Source of the DNA: Schistocephalus solidus
Lineage: Eukaryota; Platyhelminthes; Cestoda; Diphyllobothriidea; Diphyllobothriidae
Assembly: GCA_017591395.1 (NCBI GenBank)
Contig: WEDG01008943.1
Span: 62,001 to 126,000, forward strand
Reading direction: 5' to 3'
DNA: 64,000 nt
The position numbers and the translations under genes were made by a program. Shown piece after piece: positions 23,050 through 36,044 of this stretch. Position 1 is the first letter of the stretch. Each line of letters begins with the position of its first letter. A model generated the notes under the pieces. It saw only the letters and a list, made by a program, of their open reading frames with translations, had not been told where the DNA came from and did not search any database.

Positions 23050-23810
23050 GGCTTGGAAGGCTGCCAATCTGGCACTTACAGCAGACCACGCCGTCGGCCC
23101 AGTGTATGTGTTGTGTGTGTCTAGTGGCTGACCAGTAGACTGGGAGTCAGACGGCGATTGCTCCTCCATATCCCCTGAGTAAATAAATTCTGGTGTGTGC
23201 GTTATGGGACCAGGTCGTGCTGTGGCGCGCAAAGACTGGTACGCCGACCCGTCAGCCAATTCACCCACTCCCACATCAGACAAATGACTGGCTCGGATGG
23301 TGGTCTAATTGTGGGGGTGGGGGATAGTGAGGTCAACAGCTCAGTGCATTTTCCTCACTATAAACAATCTGACGCGCTTGAAACTATAACGGTGTGATAA
23401 AAGCCGTGGCTTGGAAGGTTGCCAACTGAAGGGATAACTCAGACCGCGTTGTCAGCCCAATGTGTGGTTTTTGTGTAGTGGCTGACTGGCGGACTGAGAG
23501 TCAGGCTACAATGGCTCCTTCATAATGTAGCCTTTGTGGCACTCCCAATCCGTGGTATCCGAGCCAGGTGTGGTGGTACACCCAGGGGCGGCTCCGGCCG
23601 CGCCAGCCACCTGCACCCTCTCCCATCTCCGGTCTTATTGACTCTGTCTTTACACCGGGCTCGGGTGGGGGAGGAGGAGAGAGCGCGGTAGCTGCAGCGT
23701 AAGGCTACTATCACTTAAAACTAATTCACGCGCAAGTCACCGTCCCTGCACCACCTTGTTTGGAACATACGGTGGACCTCGTCGAAATCGACGGTCGAAC
23801 TGTCGTGTGT
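23050..23810 (+). repeat. R tail of LINE copy 4
   Basis: Two R modules, starting near 23045 and 23405, continue to a GT-rich end. They are collinear with 6320-6980 joined to 7600-7775 of copy 1 and lack the extra truncated module seen there. Confidence 0.75.
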
Positions 23811-25351
23811 GTATTTGGTTTGGTGCTTAAAAACTCTGCCAGCGTTTACTTCAGCGAAGAGTTATCCCAGGAGATTTATCCAACCGCATGTCTTACCTTC
23901 GACGTCATTGGGACACTACAACGAGCATCGAAAGGAATGCAGCCGCAGAGGTCTCATACAACTCGACGGTTCCCTGATCACGCACACTCATCCTACACTC
24001 CTGCCTACCCTCTATTAAACTAGGCGTCTATGATCATTAAATAAGGTTTATATCGACATAACACCGTCTGCTCGACTCCCGCTCCCAAAATTCGCAGGTA
24101 TAGAAAGTCTACCGGTGGATAGCATTACCATCCGACCGAATTGTGAAGCTAGTGCTTTCGGTATTTTAACGCACTGATAAAGGCTGTTGGTTATGCAGTG
24201 GTCATTCGCATCACTTATTCGCGTCCAGTTATAAAGAACGCTAATTTTTGTCCTATGGCGGCGCGTTTGTCTGTTCAATGGGGATTAGACGGCTGCCAAT
24301 TGCCTCACGGTGGCAGTAGTATGTGTCACATGATATCCCTCACCCGAGGTCGCATACTTCGTGAGCGGACTCCCAGCTACAATGCACTTGACCTCTTTCA
24401 TACCAGTACGCGGAGCAGTTGATCTGGGCAACCGCTGACGGACCTTCCGGGTTTCCCTTCATCTATGAACAAATTTCCGTCCGAGTGGTGCTAGAGGGTA
24501 TCTGGTCTACTCAAGAGAAGAAGTAAATACTTGTTCAGACTAGCATTCACGTAAACGCACACATATATGCACACAAAGAGCCCTGCGTCGACGGGATATC
24601 TTTCAGAGAAAAACTTTCGACAGACTCGAAGGTAGGAAAGACTGCAGTTTGATTGGCTTGTGAGAAAGGAGAGAGGACAACAATAGTGGGCAAGTCGTTG
24701 TCATAATAAAAGTTGCTCCGAAGTGGAAAGGAGTGTTAGCCAAAAGCTGCCTTTATATATATATATATATATATAATAAGCTGGAGGTACGGGGACAACG
24801 CCCTTGTCAGCCTCGGTTAAATTATGAAGGGGGGGGGGTAGAGCGATACATGCATATTTAGAGTTATTACTGTACGGTTGGTCGAACTGGGGTGGGTGAC
24901 TTGGTGTGCACAGAGTTGATCGGACTGATTTCTGCCACTCCGTCCCTGGTTTCGGGGAATTTCTTGTGAGAAATGTGAACTAGAGGGGCAAGTGGCCGTT
25001 GATTCGAGGAGGCTGGAGGTGATGAACGTTTCAACTGGAAAAGGGTGTTCGCGTGTACGGTGCAAAACAGCGTGACACCGGCCCGGGAGAGCCGAAATCG
25101 AGTACCCGGCTGGAGGGGCCTGGAGAGGGGCAGGGTTTCTGAGGACAGACACCAGGACTGAAGCAGATGCACGTTCTGGGGACCTGAGGAGCAACATTTG
25201 ACACCACCGGCAGAACACGACGCGGGTCGGTGGAGTTGAGACTGGCAACAGGCTGTACGATGCACTTCACCGTTGCAGCCCCCATGTGACCTGCGTTGGA
25301 CGGGCAGACCCGCGGAGGCAAAGGCTGCAGTTATAGTAGTGAAGGGTTTAC
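23811..25351. other. Vang intron or 3' region, few features
   Basis: A (TA)n run lies at 24753-24774 and a G9 run near 24829. The long minus-strand frame from 25351 down to 24867 is read-through past the exon donor. I see no C-terminal Vang exon. Confidence 0.35.
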
Positions 25352-25534
25352 CGAGGCTGTAGACTGCCAGGAAGGCTGCGGGGGAGCAGTTGTGGGCAAT
25401 GGAGGTGGAGAGACGCGAAAGAATATTGTCCGGCGGATGAAGGTGTTGCAGGCGAGTCAGTCGCAGGTACTTCTGCAGAGGCACGATAACCTTTGGGAAG
25501 ATCATTTGAGCGGCCTGACGGGGTGTCACTAAGT
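25352..25534 (-). CDS. vang: Vang-like internal exon, conserved C-terminal helical segment
   Basis: The exon encodes about 61 residues of the same Vang gene. Seen: TPRQAAQMIFPKVIVPLQKY followed by LRLTRLQ, then ILSRLSTSIAHNC and PAAFLAVYS. These align residue by residue with the family segment DPREAAQAIF..ALQKYLRITRQQ...ESILQHL..CI...PKAFLERY. The acceptor is TTGCCTCCAG (AG at 25535-25536). The exon starts with AC, which with the A left by the phase-1 donor at 53884 makes Asn, so the join is in frame. The donor CTCG|GTAAAC ends the exon at 25352, phase 1. The open frame running to 24867 is intron read-through and loses family similarity. The expected last exon (RWL.KQW..V to a PDZ-binding C-terminus) was not found at lower coordinates. 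Confidence 0.85.
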
Positions 25535-25535
25535 C

Positions 25536-26110
25536 TGGAGGCAAGTGGGTGGAAGAGATGCAAAACAAGGACTTCAATGTTTCAGTCTCCCAGGGTGGAA
25601 AATAGTATCCAAGTGATTATGGGTGATACTATCCAAGACAATGCTCACTGAGTCAGCCTGGTTGGTCTGGCCTTGTTAGGCGGTCAAAAGTGACAGGTGG
25701 TCAATGGTCGGGAAAGATATGTTACTGTCACTATAGCATAACCGTCGGTACGAAAATCGCAGCATATGGTGTCAACGCGATGCTTTTTCAGTGCTAGGAG
25801 CTCTGGCTAGTGCTAATTCCCTCATCATCTCCTGGCCACGCTGTCCCTGTACGGTTCTTCTCTGTCATGCGCGCAAAGGACCTCGAACACTAAAGTGCCT
25901 ACCGTCATTCCAGTATCAATAGTTGGACCGAGGCTTCGCAGTATGTCAACTGCTGGACTCACTCTAGTTTCCAGTCAATAAACCGGCTCCAACGGATTGA
26001 TGACACAAAAGGAGATGAAAAAGAGTGGGATTTACTGTGAGGTTAATATTATCTTTCATATATACTGCACTGCCCCTCGCCCTGATAACTTTCGTGTGGT
26101 TTTAATCTAC
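25536..26110. other. Intron, no recognised feature
   Basis: No repeat family or coding similarity was recognised. Confidence 0.3.
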
Positions 26111-26114
26111 CACA

Positions 26115-26240
26115 ACGTGCTACTGTTTGTGGCTTGGAATTTTGCTACCTGGCAGGATAACTCAGTTCTTCTCTGAAACGAGAGTGGGACTGAAACGGCT
26201 CATTCTTACTGTGGCCTCCATGGCATTCTCCCTCATGCAA
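26115..26240 (+). repeat. R fragment
   Basis: TTTGTGGCTTGGAATTTTGC and GGCTCATTCTTACTGTGGCC keep the module order of R. Confidence 0.5.
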
Positions 26241-26394
26241 CAACGGGAGGTTTATCTACCCTTTGCGTCCACACAATCCTCAGTCATCACAGTCTTTAAT
26301 AGCTAGCAGAACATAGTCCGTAATTGACGAAAGTGAGGAAAATGCTTCGAAAGTCATAAAAGCACAGAAAGAGTAACCCCTGCTCAGTAATACA

Positions 26395-26545
26395 GGTTGT
26401 CTTGCGCTAAATTTCAGGAAGGCCTTCTACCCCCTGTTCTTATTCTCACGCTAGCATCACCCTTAATCCTAACCATAATCTCCCTGGGCTTTGGCGCCAG
26501 GCTACCTGACGAGGGGGACGGGGGAAGGGGTTCCTCTTCCCATTT
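26395..26545 (+). mobile_element. T-family element, copy B
   Basis: Contains AAATTTCAGGAAGG, a short CCTTAATCCTAACC core, AATCTCCCTGGGCTTTGG and a right end GGTTCCTCTTCCCATTTCC. Eroded. Confidence 0.45.
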
Positions 26546-27539
26546 CCTACCAAAAGTCTGCTTCACTGTAAACAATTCCACATGCCCTCGTCAGAACACT
26601 AGCGGTTTTCGGCGCTTACGACAGCCCAGCGATGCATGGGGTGTTTGTTGGACCGGAAATTGCTCCACTCTACACCAGCGCCCCTCGGCAAGTCCGGCCG
26701 TAGGGCAGAAACCACAACTTTTTGACCGTCCAGAAACCCCGTTAGGCCGTGGCTGACCGAACAGCGGTTGTGGGGGTGGGAGATACCTTAACAGCTCGAT
26801 TCAAGGGTGAACATCTGCATCCACCCCTTGCAGCACTCCCAGTTAAGGTGCTAGGACAGTGCAGAGCGATAGGTGAAAGCAGATTGGATTCATCGTCCTG
26901 TCGTAATACCGCCATCTTCTAAGCCAGACCGACGCCCAGTCGCCAACCTTCGGATTGAGCCTCAAAAAGTTGGTTTTGAATGATTTACTCCAAATTCGCG
27001 TATAACTTTCCTCGGAAAGTAAGCAAGTCGGGATGCAGAAAGTAGCGACACATGGTCTGTGTCTGTTCGGCAGACCTGAGGGCCTGCTTATTTGACGATC
27101 AGCCTGAAGGCTGCTCTACTACCTGTGTACGCACTGGTTAGTCCACGGATAGACTAGCAGGTAGGCGTCGTCTCCACGAGGCTCCTGTCATAGGGCGAGT
27201 TTTGTGAGCTTACCCCGCAATAAGCGGTCACGCCGACGTATTGACAGCCGCAGTAATTGGCTCAGGCCGTCATGCCACCCCGACTCTCTCGGTGAGCCCA
27301 TCAAACTGCGCTGGACGTAGCAACCACAAAGCAATAGTTGTTGCGGCCGGCGCTTATTTACAATGCCTATGAGGTCTGTTTTGTTTAGAAGAGAGGGATC
27401 GGTTGATTTGTGTCTTTATGATATACCGGCCACTAAATTCCATCTCATTTTGAGTCAGCGTACTTTAGTCTAGAGAGAATAGGTAGTGAGTTCGAAATTG
27501 GAGGAACTCATTCCTGCGGCAAATCAGTGCAATATAATG
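26546..27539. other. Intron, no recognised feature
   Basis: Unique-looking sequence. No family was recognised. Confidence 0.3.
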
Positions 27540-28090
27540 AAACTGATGTGCTAAGAGTCGTGGCCTTGGAGATTGCAAGCTGAGGGAATAATTAGGTCCT
27601 TCCCATCACTGGAAGTCAGACAAGGATAGTTTCTTATTAATGTGGCCCTTATGACACTCATGCGTGTGAGATCGGAACCGTTCTGGCAGAAGCCTTGTGA
27701 AGGTGTTAGAAATGAGTTCGTGTGTGCGGCAGCCAATGCAAAGCGCCCACCTCCGGTCGTCCTTATGTTTTGTTGCCATCGCAGAAAAGTGTGCAGAGAG
27801 AAGTAAGAGGAGCGTATATGCTGCACCCGCTCTGTGTGACACACGGGGAACGTCTTCACATGCGACAGTCAAGCTATTATTATTCTTGTCACTGTGGCAC
27901 GAGGGGTGCAGATAGAGAATTAAGTTGCTGACACTCTCCTCCCAAACAGTAACGGTCATCATCTCACCTATTTGAGATTCAAACCGCGCTCTTGAAAGCT
28001 TGTTATCTGCACTGGAGACCACGGCACGTGCGTGGCACGTGTAGACGGGTTGTGAAACTTTGACAGCCACTGCTCCCGCACCCACCCCTA
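27540..28090 (+). repeat. Divergent R copy
   Basis: GTCGTGGCCTTGGAGATTGC, TCTTATTAATGTGGCCC and CATGCGTGTGAGATCGG match R blocks. A 159-codon minus-strand frame here (28085-27606) is the antisense of R, sharing ECHKGHI-like read-out with 960-1000, and is not a gene. Confidence 0.5.
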
Positions 28091-31000
28091 GTTACTGGGG
28101 CATGGCAAGTTTAGGAGAGATCGAAGTGGATTGTGCACAAGCCTCCACGGCATAAGTGTTTTTCATCGTTTTGTTCGATGGTTGAACTGTCGGCCATTGT
28201 GGAGCAGGTAGCCCTGCCCCGTTCAAAACAACGGCTTGTGCTCGTTTGAAGTTTGCTGAAGTTACCTTCAGGTAGACGGATTTTTACTGAATGTTGTTGA
28301 CTGCATTTACCCCTGTGGATAAACAAGAGGTGTGCGACGTCTGCTGAATCCAGCGCTGAAGGTACTACAATAGTTGTAGGGAGAGTAGCGCCATCTAAAA
28401 TTTCCCGCTCATGCGCGTACAGGAAATGAATTTTCATCAAATGCCGCTTTTCAATTGTCAGTGGAGACTACCTTAGGTAAAAGCCGGCATATACATCAAA
28501 ATTGGCACCTGTGAAGACCTTGATGATGTTTTAATGTAGCTTCAGCTAAGGGCCCGCTCGCGGGAACTCAGCCAGCTTACGAGTCCAGTGAAGGTCACTG
28601 TGAGGTCATAATCAGTAGTGACGAAACTCGAAATGCGATGAGCGGGCGGTTTCAGTTTTTTTTAACTGGTGTATCAGATTGTCCAAAGTTATTTGACATA
28701 CGTCTGTCCACTTTGTTCCTTTGTGGTTTTCCGCAGTCATCTAAAAAGGTACGTGTGCTTTAGGCCCAATTAACTGACGAAGTTGTTCCACTCGGTATAC
28801 TAGTCAAAAGTAGCAAAAATTGCCTGATTGTAGCATCAAAACTATTCCGATTCCTGTAGGCCAAACCAGGAAGACCAAAAACGCTGCTTTCGGCCTGTCT
28901 ACTGTTTTTTGCGAGCCATTTTCGAACTTTTGCCCACGGGAAGGGGTAAATAGTATAGAATGTGAAGCGACTCCGGTCATTCCCCCAGGGCTCTAACCTA
29001 CAGCTGAGCAATGACGGCAAAAATTGGCGATCAAGAAGACTTTCGCACGGTGTCAAATAGGTGCCGTTCAGTCGACTATGAAGTTTTCATCGTCCAAATC
29101 ACGGTGAATGCCAGAACATAAGACCCCTTGACCATGACAACTGTTAGAGCAGGGAACAGCTTTAACAGTCGTCCGGCCACAGTTACGAGCCCTCCCGACC
29201 ATACTGCTCAACTGCTCAGCACATCGTAGGCAGTGACACCCACGAACCCCTCGCTAATGGAGGGAAGCGCACTCTCAGCGCTCGGTAAACTGCCAATAAG
29301 CGAAGTCCCCATCTGATCCTTTTCCTCAACCACATACAGCCGACCGGTCCAAAAGAAATTTCCTAAGAAGGAGCGGGCTACGTCGGTTAACATACCCTGT
29401 GTGGTGACTGTGACCCTCAAGTGGGGCACAGCGGAGGGATCGCTCAATGTGTCAGCTGTGCAACCGGCGGCTACGCACACGCCCCCTACATACTGCCTAA
29501 ATGGTTTCACAGCCTGTCAACTCCACGCCCTAAACACACCTGGCTTGTTCGCACTTCTCAAGGTCACCATCATTCACAGAACCACCTGTCCAGTTCGGTT
29601 CTTCCTCGGGTTTGACTCGGGCTTAGGGTTATCTGTTGCTGACCCCGACTACATACCATATCTTTGCCCTTTCATCACGAAAGTAGTGGTTGTCTCTTCG
29701 AGACGGCGAAGAAGTCTTCGGCTAAGAGCCGACATCCAGGAACCACCACTGGTGTCGATATCGACTGCCGACCACGTGCACTGTGTAAACAGTTACCGAT
29801 TAATATTTTGCCTTTGAACATTTGACCCATGGCGCAGAAGTTTGAGTGGTTGCTATTTAGACTTTTTGTGTACGAGGGGAGTATTCAAGCCCGAGGTTCA
29901 TACCATCATTTATATTGCCGCCCTGTGCAAGCACTCGCACCCCGTTGGTGTTAAAGTTTTGAGGTGTATTTGACCGAGTACAAGCAGAGTAGTTAGTTTC
30001 TCCTGCCAAGCCATCGATGTTGTCTGCTCAACTTTCCTCCTGCTTCTACTTTTTCCAATTTATGCTCCTTGGTGAGGGTCTGGGCAAGTCCATTGATGAC
30101 AGCTTGCCCACCAGCGGCTACTTTCCGCCCCTAACCTCCACCCCCCAGTAATCTGGTTCTGGAAGCCGCCATCGGTCACATTTTCCACCGCCCCACTGAT
30201 CGTTTGGCCGCCCCTCTCCCAGAAGCCAGTCAGGCTACTGGCCTAGCCAGTGAGCAGGATGCAACCGGGGGTCCAATACACTGTAATGATGCTGCGAATA
30301 TCCCTCGTCTGCCTCTGTATGCCACGGTCCAGATGCTTACTCCTCACTCTTCGTTCGATCAGACGATGTCAGCTTCAAGGTGAAACTCCTTGCATCGCCT
30401 GGTCATGCCCGCAACAGGCAGCGCTGTATGCGTTTGGGATCACCACGGGATCAGATTTGCTCACGACGCGTTAATCTGGCAGCGCAGAAAGGTGAGAGGG
30501 AGAGGGCTGCGGTGGCAAGCCTTGACGTAGGCCTTCACTCCGCATCAGTCACTGCGCATAATCCTATCACCAGGTGGTTGGCAGATTTGGACAGTCCACT
30601 GGTGTATGAGCGAGGGAAAAGAGAGTGAGGCCGACACTGGGGACCTCACGTGGCTTTTCGGTACACCTCGATCGATTATAGCTAATGCAGAAGTTGGAAG
30701 TTGCCCCGGAAATTCAGAAATAAATTCTCGTGAAGAAACTTTCAGAGCATACCAAAAGTAGTTCCAATCACACTCCCATCGCAGTCAGCAAGTAGATGTC
30801 CAGACACGTGCTTCGCCGATTTGCAGCGGCCACGGGACACCTCTGTGGTGGAACACTGTTCCTTGACATCTCTCCCAATCTTCGTAGTATTGCGTTTTTT
30901 TATTTAAACCCAAGTTCGGTAAAAGAAGCCGGCAAGAACGCAATATGTGACCCAACTCAGGGAACAAGGGATAGGTCAGCGATTAATACGGAACCGGTGG

Positions 31001-31284
31001 TAACACGGTTTTAATGGATGGGCTAAATGAAGAAAAGGAAAGTGCCAACCTAATCCTGACCATATCAATTGTTTTCTTTAAGTTAAGATTGCGTTGCCGG
31101 GCCAGTAGGGTCACACAACAGCTTGTTGCCCAGACAATTGCGCGGATCGTGAGATCTAGTGACTTTACCTCACACCGACCAACATGCACGATATCGTTCT
31201 AGCTGACCTGATCCACTTTTATTTGAACCCTTGAGGGAAGTAAGAATGAGGGCAACTCTGCGTAATCTTTCCTTATCAAAGTAA
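28091..31284. other. Intron, unrecognised ORFs only
   Basis: Open frames at 28440-28111 (-), 29056-28760 (-), 29510-29208 (-), 29401-29817 (+) and 30380-30628 (+) have no motif I can name. A short R-like piece (GAGTGAGGCCGACACTG) lies near 30625. Confidence 0.3.
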
Positions 31285-31465
31285 AGCGGATGTGTTTTGA
31301 AACTACCACAGCGTCCTAATAGTCGCCGCTTGGAACGTTGCCATTTGACCCGATACTTCGGTTCCCCTACCGCCAACAAATTATTGTATGACCCCACTAA
31401 ACTGGCAACGAATGCCAACTTTAACGAGCACAATGGACAGAGTTAGGGTAACGGTGGTATGTAGT
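31285..31465 (+). repeat. R fragment followed by U fragment
   Basis: GAAACTACCACAGCGTCC and CGCTTGGAACGTTGCC (31297-31345) are R. ACTGGCAACGAATGCCAAC to GACAGAGTTAGGGT (31398-31450) matches the start of U copies at 33920 and 57740. Confidence 0.45.
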
Positions 31466-32349
31466 ACGGTCGCGTATTACACGCTGACTTACCCTTCGTT
31501 CCCTGAGTTGGGCCTCATATTAAGTTCTTTCAATGAAGTCTTAGACTTTCGTCAGATTATTACCGAAATAGCACGGAATAACTGCTCCCGTCCAGGGTAT
31601 GTCAGGCTCTGTTCCATAGCTTGCGCGAACATATGTCCTGTTGTCATAAAAATCAGCTCAATAAGGCGAATGAAACAGACTTCTTGCTATCATATTGGCG
31701 CAGTTTACCCTCACTCGATAAGTCCATTGAAGTTTATTATATTCAGCTTGCATGTTTACACAACCATCGTGACCAAACTTGAAGCATCCTAGTACGAGGC
31801 CTTTATTGCATAAGCACTGAAAAAGATTTATTCAAAACGACCTTGAAGTGGTAGGAGGGACAAATTTCGGTTAACCCAGATTACCATTTTTCGAACCAAG
31901 TCAGTAATTTGGCTGAGTCACGGTTTGGAAAGAAACGTCCGAAATAAAATCGATATTCCCGTTAGCCTAGAAATGACGGAATGCGAGTGCACGAACGCCC
32001 TGTGCAGAGAGGGAAAGCAAAAAAGTGCCAAAATAATCACAAAGACTTCTTGGGCAAAAAATGACGTTTCCTTATATTCCTATCTAATATCCAATGTGGC
32101 CTGATATCTAAAACAAGGCCTCATATTTGATCGCGCTCGGTTGTAAGGGATGGGGTGAGTATCTGAACCATTATTTGTCTGCTAGCGATTATGAATGGAT
32201 GCGGAGGTTGGTAACGGAAGGGTGGCTACGTAAGTCGTTAACATGCATTTTCAACCCTAGTAAGAGTACTGCGGGGAGAATTATTACTGCAATTTGTGAA
32301 CGTTCAGCAAAGAATGTCAATATTCCCGATCTAAACTGGCAAGACAACG
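31466..32349. other. Intron, no recognised feature
   Basis: AT-rich. No repeat or exon was recognised. Confidence 0.3.
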
Positions 32350-32620
32350 AGCCCGTGGGTTAATGGTTCAAGCGTTGGAATTCTGATCAGCAGGTCGAGA
32401 GTTCGAACCTTGGGTGGGGCACTATCTGGGATTGGGTATGACCACTTGATGACGGCTAATGAGCCAGAAATTGCCATTCTAGTATCCCTTGTCTTCTTTG
32501 GCATTGTTTATCTGCCTTTACTACTACCAGCTGCTAGCGGGGCTCTAGTGTGAATTAGAAGGCAGAACACGACAAGTTAGTACCGTTAGCGATTGGTAAG
32601 CGTTCATCAAAGAATTAATT
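32350..32620 (+). mobile_element. tRNA-derived SINE (S family), longest copy
   Basis: The head is GGGTTAATGGTTCAAGCGTTGG with GAGAGTTCGAACCTTG. The body is GACGGCTAATGAGCCAGAAA, TTGCCATTCTAG, CTTGTCTTCTTTGG and a 3' part GCTAGCGGGGCTCTAGTGTG. It shares the 3' part with the copy at 58195. Confidence 0.65.
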
Positions 32621-33824
32621 CTGATCGAATTTAACCCCAGAAAAAAAACAGGTAAACCAAAAGATTCCACGTATAATCCAAACGGCGATTTTGGTTGACG
32701 AACTTATATTTGTAGATGTCCTCTATGCGAAGTATTAGGAAAAGTATGAAGGATTTTAATCTAAATGACGCCGCTGACTACAGAATGCTTTTCATGTACT
32801 AAGGAGTAACTCGACCACTGGAATTAATTCGGCGAGTTTTAACTTTTGTGAAGATGTCCTATCTATAGATAAGATGGTCATACATCGGAAGGGCTCCCAC
32901 GAGAGCGTACTGTGTCCATAATAACGCTTATGATCAGCTGACACTTGATGAGTTGAATGGCCGCCTAAGTTGGTGATCGGGCAATCTGGGGAAAAACGGG
33001 ACAGTGACCGATAACAGTCCGCCAATCTGGTGTACTCGAGTGAGCATTTGAAACGTCAGACAAATAAACTTCTTTTCCAGCGATCGTATCTTCTTCTGCT
33101 TAACTGCTTCCTAGAACGCACCTGTTCGCTTTCTAAAGGGTCCCCTCGGTTACGAGGTCATTATCCGACACCAAATCGACAATATAACTTTTCAGGCTAA
33201 GTAGCATCTTTTTAAATAGCATTCAGATTCCGCTGGCAGCTCACGAAAAAATGTTATTGCGGAAAATAGCCCAGACCCAAGTCCTGCTGAAGTCAAAAGA
33301 AATGGACTCCAGACAGGGAAAACCTAAAAATCCAAAAACAGCTTGGGTTCGTTCTGAACAATTGCGTAGACCAGATCATCATTTACTGCGTAGCTGTCTC
33401 TATAACTGACAATCAACAAGAGAGTAGCTTTTTGTGTTTGTTGTTTTTTCACTAGTATCTCCCTTCGGTGAACTTGTCTTCGGTATGAGCCTTAACTAAG
33501 CGATTTAAATACAATGCTTGAATGAAGTGACGGATTTTTGACGATATTTTCCCTTCTTCAACAAATAAATGCTATTTCGCAAACCTAACTATGTCTCATT
33601 CTCAGGATCATATGTTTCTTCGGCGATATAGGACTGTGGAGACACGAGATGATGTCACGAGACTCTTCTTGTGGATTTTGTAAATTTTGTGAAGTGGATC
33701 GCCTTAGTATGTGGTGTCTGCAAAGCCTACGTAAGGTCTGTTTTTCACATTGGTTTTGTGGCAGGTAGTATTACAAAGGCAAAAAAATAAAGAGGACTCA
33801 AATCCCAGGCTATCCAACCCTATA
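32621..33824. other. Intron, no recognised feature
   Basis: AT-rich with A-runs. No feature was recognised. Confidence 0.3.
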
Positions 33825-33895
33825 ACCGGTTGGCGTCGGCTAAAAATCCAGAAATAACCATCACAGTCTTTATTGCCTTGGCGGTACGCCTTCCG
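33825..33895 (+). mobile_element. S-family SINE body fragment
   Basis: GCTAAAAATCCAGAAATAACC and TTATTGCCTTGG match the S body. The head is missing. Confidence 0.4.
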
Positions 33896-33919
33896 ACGTC
33901 AATATTGGGCAAAGATCTA

Positions 33920-34245
33920 CTGTGCCATCCTACTAAACCAGTAACGAATGCTAGCCCAAAAGAACACAATGGGTAGAGTTAGGTCGGCGTTTAGGCAGGC
34001 GTGGATAGGTAGGCGTATATTAGGGTCTAATTCAGTGCTAAAAGACTCGCTCACTTGAACGTTGACGGTGGGCATATAAAGTTATTTTCAGTGCCAACGT
34101 GGTACCACCCTTTTCCCTCTTTTAAGCTGTCCTGACCCCATTGTGTCACTGTTCCCGTATTACAGGCCAACCTATCGATTGTGTCCGTTGGTAGGGTCAC
34201 GCAATAGTTAGTTTCACAATACTATTCGGTATGCAGCTGCCGCGA
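33920..34245 (+). repeat. U-family repeat
   Basis: Shares an ordered series with 57735-58045: GTAACGAATGCTA, GAACACAATGG, GGTCTAATTCAGTGCTAAAA, GGTGGGCATATAAAG, AGCGATTGTGT-like and GTAGGGTCACGCAATAG. No coding capacity or terminal repeat was seen. Confidence 0.6.
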
Positions 34246-34364
34246 TGATTCTGTATTGAGTCCCAAGGCGTAATAGGACGAACATCTCTCCCCCGCCAAC
34301 CTGATCGGTGAACACACGTTTAACGATGAAAGATATTTTCAAAAGCAACCGACAGGGCAACGGT

Positions 34365-34510
34365 TCCGTAGCTCCATGGTAGAGCATTCGACTATAAAAA
34401 GATCACTGATAAAATAATTCGGGTTTTAATCCCATGTTATACAAACTCGAGGTCGGGTATATCTGGTTGACGATGGTCAATAAGCCATAAATAAATCGTC
34501 AACAAATAAT
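34365..34510 (+). mobile_element. tRNA-like SINE with D-arm intact
   Basis: TAGCTCCATGGTAGAGCATTC forms a D-arm (GCTC/GAGC) with A box. TTCGGGTTTTAATCCCA gives the T-arm and B box. The extra bases between the arms and the S-like body (TGGTTGACGATGGTCAATAAG) show a SINE, not a tRNA gene. Confidence 0.6.
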
Positions 34511-35279
34511 TAGTCATAAATAGCCAACCCGGTTTCCTTTGTGTTTGCCGATATCCTTTCCTGGAAAGGGTTTATTCAATCTCCACCGGTCGTATTCACA
34601 AAAACGTTTAATTCCAAAACAGTAGCCAGCACTTGAGGTAAAAAGGACACTATTTCTCTTTGTTCTTTGTAAATTACTTCGCACAGTTTCGGATTTTGTA
34701 GTTGCAAAGCTATAGGTGCAAACAACCTGTTAATAAATCCATTACAGTCTTAACTAGGTTTAACCTGTACTGCAAGTCTCAACTTTCCACTGAATAAATG
34801 CAGAGACATTAGACATCAAGGATGGAAAAAATGGCCTTAGAGGCGGCAGCGAGCAAAAAGCCGAAAGACGCCGACCAAAATCACTAGCAAAAGCAGAAAA
34901 TAATGGTAGAGTGAGGTTTAAGGCCTGCGGCTCACAGTCATCTAGAATGCCTGAGACCCAGACTTTTGAAATTAGCGGCTGCATTTTTTGCTCACGATCC
35001 TTCCCTCACTGAAATTTGTCTGCCCTAATGCAGGAAGTAAACCTCAGCATCCTTTCTTGTTCATTCATACCAATAAACGACGACGTCGTCTAATAATGAC
35101 GGTTTCACGCGTACAAATGGGTCAACTGCTAATTTATTTTGCCCTCCTCAAGAAAATTTGATAAAAGTCATTATTAGAGCTCCGAAATCGAACGCGAATA
35201 TGTGTGTCTGGGATTCGAGGTCTCATGCATTAACTATGGTTGTCATTAATCGGGGCAGAGTAGTATAGCAGCCACGCTA
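34511..35279. other. Intron, no recognised feature
   Basis: A 74-codon minus-strand frame (34984-34760) has no recognisable domain. Confidence 0.3.
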
Positions 35280-36040
35280 TTTCATGAAACTGTAGTCAAA
35301 ATTCTATAATTTTTTTGAGTTAAATAGATTACTTCAGATGTGTTGTAAGATTAATTATCAAGCGGCGTACTGCCAAGATATTGCAGTCATTACGGATGCC
35401 AGCTTTAGAAAGAGCATCTTTACTGACACCTACAAAAACTGCATTCAGTAAAAAATGACGACACAAGTAGTATACACTTTCCCCATTAATTTTCAATGCC
35501 CTTGTACCTTCAAATATATCTTATGGAAGGTGCATAAAATATCCTTTATGTACTCATTTTGGTAGCATGTAACATCATATGCAAATTGTGTACTTGAAGA
35601 AAGGACTTTAAAAAACCTTTTCATTGCCCGACTAATTTTTAAACCGACCAGCCATTACACTTGCATTCAGGGTTTTCAAACTGCATGCCATATACATTCC
35701 ATCTCTACGCTTTTAGGACAACGTCACATGGGACTTCTAAAAATTTTTAATGAAGGTAGACAATGTTGGATGCTTCACAAGCAGCATTAACAAATGTACA
35801 GATTCAATACCTTATGAATGAACATTTCCTGATTTTAAAAAATCTCATAATTATAAACTTCATTAAATCCGAACAATACCCTTTCTTCAAATATAAAATT
35901 TGAAGAAAACGTAACGAAGAATATTTATGTGCACGTTATCTATAAAATACTTTTTCATAAATAAAGACATGGAAACTCCAGTGGAAAAAGCCCTACTACT
36001 CAAGTACAATGAACTCCCTATCTCATAAAATGTCGACCGA
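35280..36040 (+). mobile_element. F-family foldback element, copy 1
   Basis: The left arm (35330-35600) has GTTGTAAGATTAATTATCA, CATTAATTTTCAATGCCCTTG, TTCAAATATATCTTATGG and CTTGAAGAAAGGAC. The right arm (to about 35940) has CCCTTTCTTCAAATATAAAA and GAAGAAAACGTAACG, an inverted echo. The end of the right arm is lost. Confidence 0.55.
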
Positions 36041-36044
36041 AATG

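Larger units (their letters stand above)
20005..23810 (+). mobile_element. LINE copy 4, 5' truncated, with tail
   Basis: Begins inside the linker (GTGGAGGAACTGCATGC) and runs through RT, thumb, fingers, stop hairpin (22930-22950), tail hairpin (23030-23050) and one R module to TCGACGGTCGAACTGTCGTGTGTG at about 23805. The 5' truncation is typical of target-primed reverse transcription. Versus copy 1 it lost about 47 bases near 20212 and 42 bases near 20856. Confidence 0.87.

Noticed and set aside
27606..28085. 159-codon minus-strand gene.
   Set aside because: Its C-terminal reading matches antisense R, as at 960-1000, so it is repeat-derived.
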